From NCBI GenBank assembly GCA_029204225.1, contig CM055092.1, positions 19,027,222 to 19,091,221 of the forward strand: a DNA stretch of 64,000 nucleotides. The letters run 5' to 3'. The notes under the pieces are model-generated. The model saw only the letters and a program-made list of their open reading frames with translations, was not told the DNA's origin and searched no databases. The number at the start of each line of letters is the position of its first letter. The first letter of the stretch is position 1. Shown here in pieces: positions 62,679 to 64,000 of this stretch. The stretch is from Diphasiastrum complanatum (taxonomy: Eukaryota; Streptophyta; Lycopodiopsida; Lycopodiales; Lycopodiaceae). A program made the position numbers and the translations under genes.

Positions 62679-62752
62679 GGCTGAGGATTTCAGATTGTAG
62701 CTATATCAGTTGATACTGAGGATTTCAGCTTGCAGCCATATCAGCGTATCAG
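62679..62752. repeat. short tandem duplication, about 34-bp unit
   Basis: TGAGGATTTCAG.TTG.AGC.ATATCAG occurs twice in a row (from about 62,682 and 62,716) with a few transitions. Confidence 0.75.
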
Positions 62753-62775
62753 TTGAGAGTCGGGGTGAGTGCATA

Positions 62776-62886
<111 letters not shown>

Positions 62887-62904
62887 TTGACATTAAGTAT
62901 GAAC

Positions 62905-63155
62905 TAAAATCCCACACGTAAAACTTTGCACGGAATGGTTGCCCCTTGCAAATCATCTCTATATCGAGGAGTATCACAAATGGGACTTTTCTTGAGTGAT
63001 TCGTACCTTCCTCGATATAAAATACAATCTTTTGGACATGCATGATATTGCTTGTAGTCCATCCCGATATTAGACAACATCTTCCGTGCCTCATCTCTTG
63101 TCTCAGGCATGACATTCCCTTCTGGAAGGATTTTGTTTTTCAACAATAGTCTGTA
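62905..63155 (-). pseudogene. CACTA (En/Spm) TNP2-type transposase N-terminal fragment
   Basis: The minus strand, from an acceptor-like GTACAG near 63,153, reads L-L-K-N-K-I-L-P-E-G-N, then E-A-R-K-M-L-S-N-I-G-M-D-Y, then H-A-C-P-K-D-C-I-L-Y-R, then I-P-C-K-V-L-R. This is the cysteine-bearing region just upstream of the part preserved at 30,605. The usual second Cys pair is degenerate (S-P-I-C-D-T). The core is missing, replaced by the TC tract. Confidence 0.8.
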
Positions 63156-63239
63156 CATGACAAAAGTAAATATACAAAACTGGAGTAAATGGCATTTAAG
63201 GCTTATAAGATATTTGTCTCTCAACACTTGTAAATATAT

Positions 63240-63524
63240 ATATTAGCTGAATCAAACTACGTACGTGTTTTTTTTCAATCAGAGTTATCTGTAGCCAGCG
63301 TTATCACGCTCAGCAAGCTGAAGTTATTACTTCAAGCCATTGTACTCACTGTTGATATTAATCAGAGTGCAATTTTTGTCTCACTATTGTATTGTTCATT
63401 TGCGCAATTTGTACGAATCTTTCTTCTTGAATATTTCTACTGCTAATTGTTGCATTTCCGTTCCTACACACCTTCGCTCAAAGCTTCGAGCTTCCGCTGC
63501 CAGTCATCCCCACGTTTTACGACA
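63240..63524 (+). repeat. probable 5' LTR (left boundary uncertain) of a copia running off the window
   Basis: Sequence immediately before the primer-site-like TGGTATTAGAGTGG (63525-63538). No second LTR lies in the window, so limits are approximate. Confidence 0.5.
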
Positions 63525-63538
63525 TGGTATTAGAGTGG
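63525..63538 (+). other. variant primer-binding site
   Basis: TGGTATTAGAGTGG, close to the tRNA-Met complement TGGTATCAGAGC, placed 130 bases before gag. Confidence 0.7.
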
Positions 63539-63667
63539 ACATTTCAATAATCTGTATTTCTACTGCAAATTATCAGTCTTGTTTCTATCAAGACGTCTTT
63601 CTAGCAAACATGCAGCCAACAATATTTCAACAATAGTTGTTTCTACCAACAATCTCGTTCAACCATA

Positions 63668-64000
63668 ATGGATCCATCATCTAGTTCATCTCTCATTGAC
63701 AAACTCGATGGAGATAAATACCATTTCTAGAAATTCAAGATGAACGTTATACTTCTAGCCAAAGAACTGTGGGACATCGTTGATGGCATAGAGCTCAAAC
63801 CAGAAGGTGATATAGCCATCATCACCAAGTGGAGACTGAGAGATGGCAAAGCATTTTCCATGATCACCCTCAACATCAAGGATACTGAGATCAGCCACAT
63901 ACGTGCTGCTCAAATTGCTAAGGAATCATGGGACATCCTAGCAACTCTCTACGACATCAGAAACGTTACTTCCAGGCTTCATCCTAGGAAGAAATTTTCA
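63668..64000 (+). pseudogene. copia gag, start of an element truncated by the window edge
   Basis: ATG at 63668 begins with a serine-rich start and L-I-D-K-L-D-G-D-K-Y-H-F, then a TAG at 63728-63730 where a tryptophan is expected (F-W-K-F-K in the family). The frame then stays open to the window end with L-W-D-I-V-D-G, W-D-I-L-A-T-L-Y-D-I and V-T-S-R-L. One stop in an otherwise good gag suggests a recently inactivated or mostly intact element. Confidence 0.75.

Overview
The window looks like nuclear DNA from a land plant. It is AT-rich, and the recognisable host gene has GT-AG introns and a GA-rich leader. Most of the rest is Ty1/copia LTR retrotransposon sequence whose primer-binding sites match plant initiator tRNA-Met (TGGTATCAGAGC). 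I cannot name the species. No bacterial-style operons, rRNA, tRNA genes or CRISPR arrays are visible.

Layout. 0.5-5.1 kb (minus): a four-exon host gene for a plant/fungal atypical dual-specificity (tyrosine) phosphatase-like protein. It is assembled here from short exons, and a dead copia gag scrap lies in its last intron. 5.4-8.87 kb: nothing recognised. 8.88-14.90 kb (minus): one structurally complete copia element with an uninterrupted 1372-codon polyprotein, two LTRs, PBS, PPT and a 5-bp CATAT target duplication. 14.9-29.1 kb: a graveyard of copia fragments on both strands, including a plus-strand pol pseudogene (18.6-21.3 kb) and an internally deleted minus element (about 23.0-25.1 kb). 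30.6-32.3 kb: a CACTA (En/Spm) TNP2-type transposase relic with introns still recognisable. 33.08-38.58 kb: a decayed copia with both LTRs, lying inside the RNase H region of an older minus-strand copia. 39.4-41.1 kb: an unusual foldback and an unrecognised ORF pair. 41.2-43.3 kb: a putative novel two- or three-exon gene whose first intron holds a strikingly symmetrical array of short palindromes. 43.9-46.6 kb: a Ty3/gypsy integrase scrap and a plus-strand copia cut at 46,564 by the LTR of a minus-strand copia. 46.56-49.66 kb: that minus-strand copia, in which the reverse transcriptase segment has been replaced by about 1 kb of unrelated, largely open sequence. 49.7-53.4 kb: very AT-rich, with unassigned ORFs. 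53.4-59.96 kb (minus): a copia broken by another LTR/PBS-bearing insertion. 60.0-62.1 kb: a three-copy long repeat. 62.3-62.9 kb: two long CT tracts. 62.9-63.2 kb: a CACTA transposase N-terminal scrap. 63.2-64.0 kb: the start of another copia that runs off the window.

Strongest leads. First, the intronic palindrome-of-palindromes array at 41.5-42.05 kb: ten 17-bp palindromes placed mirror-symmetrically, to the base, about one axis. Second, the copia with its RT segment replaced. Third, the phosphatase-like gene, whose predicted P-loop has glutamine where CX5R enzymes have the catalytic arginine. Fourth, non-TG/CA termini on the one intact element. Apart from the phosphatase-like gene and perhaps the 41-43 kb gene, everything recognisable here is transposon-derived, so there is no host pathway to reconstruct.
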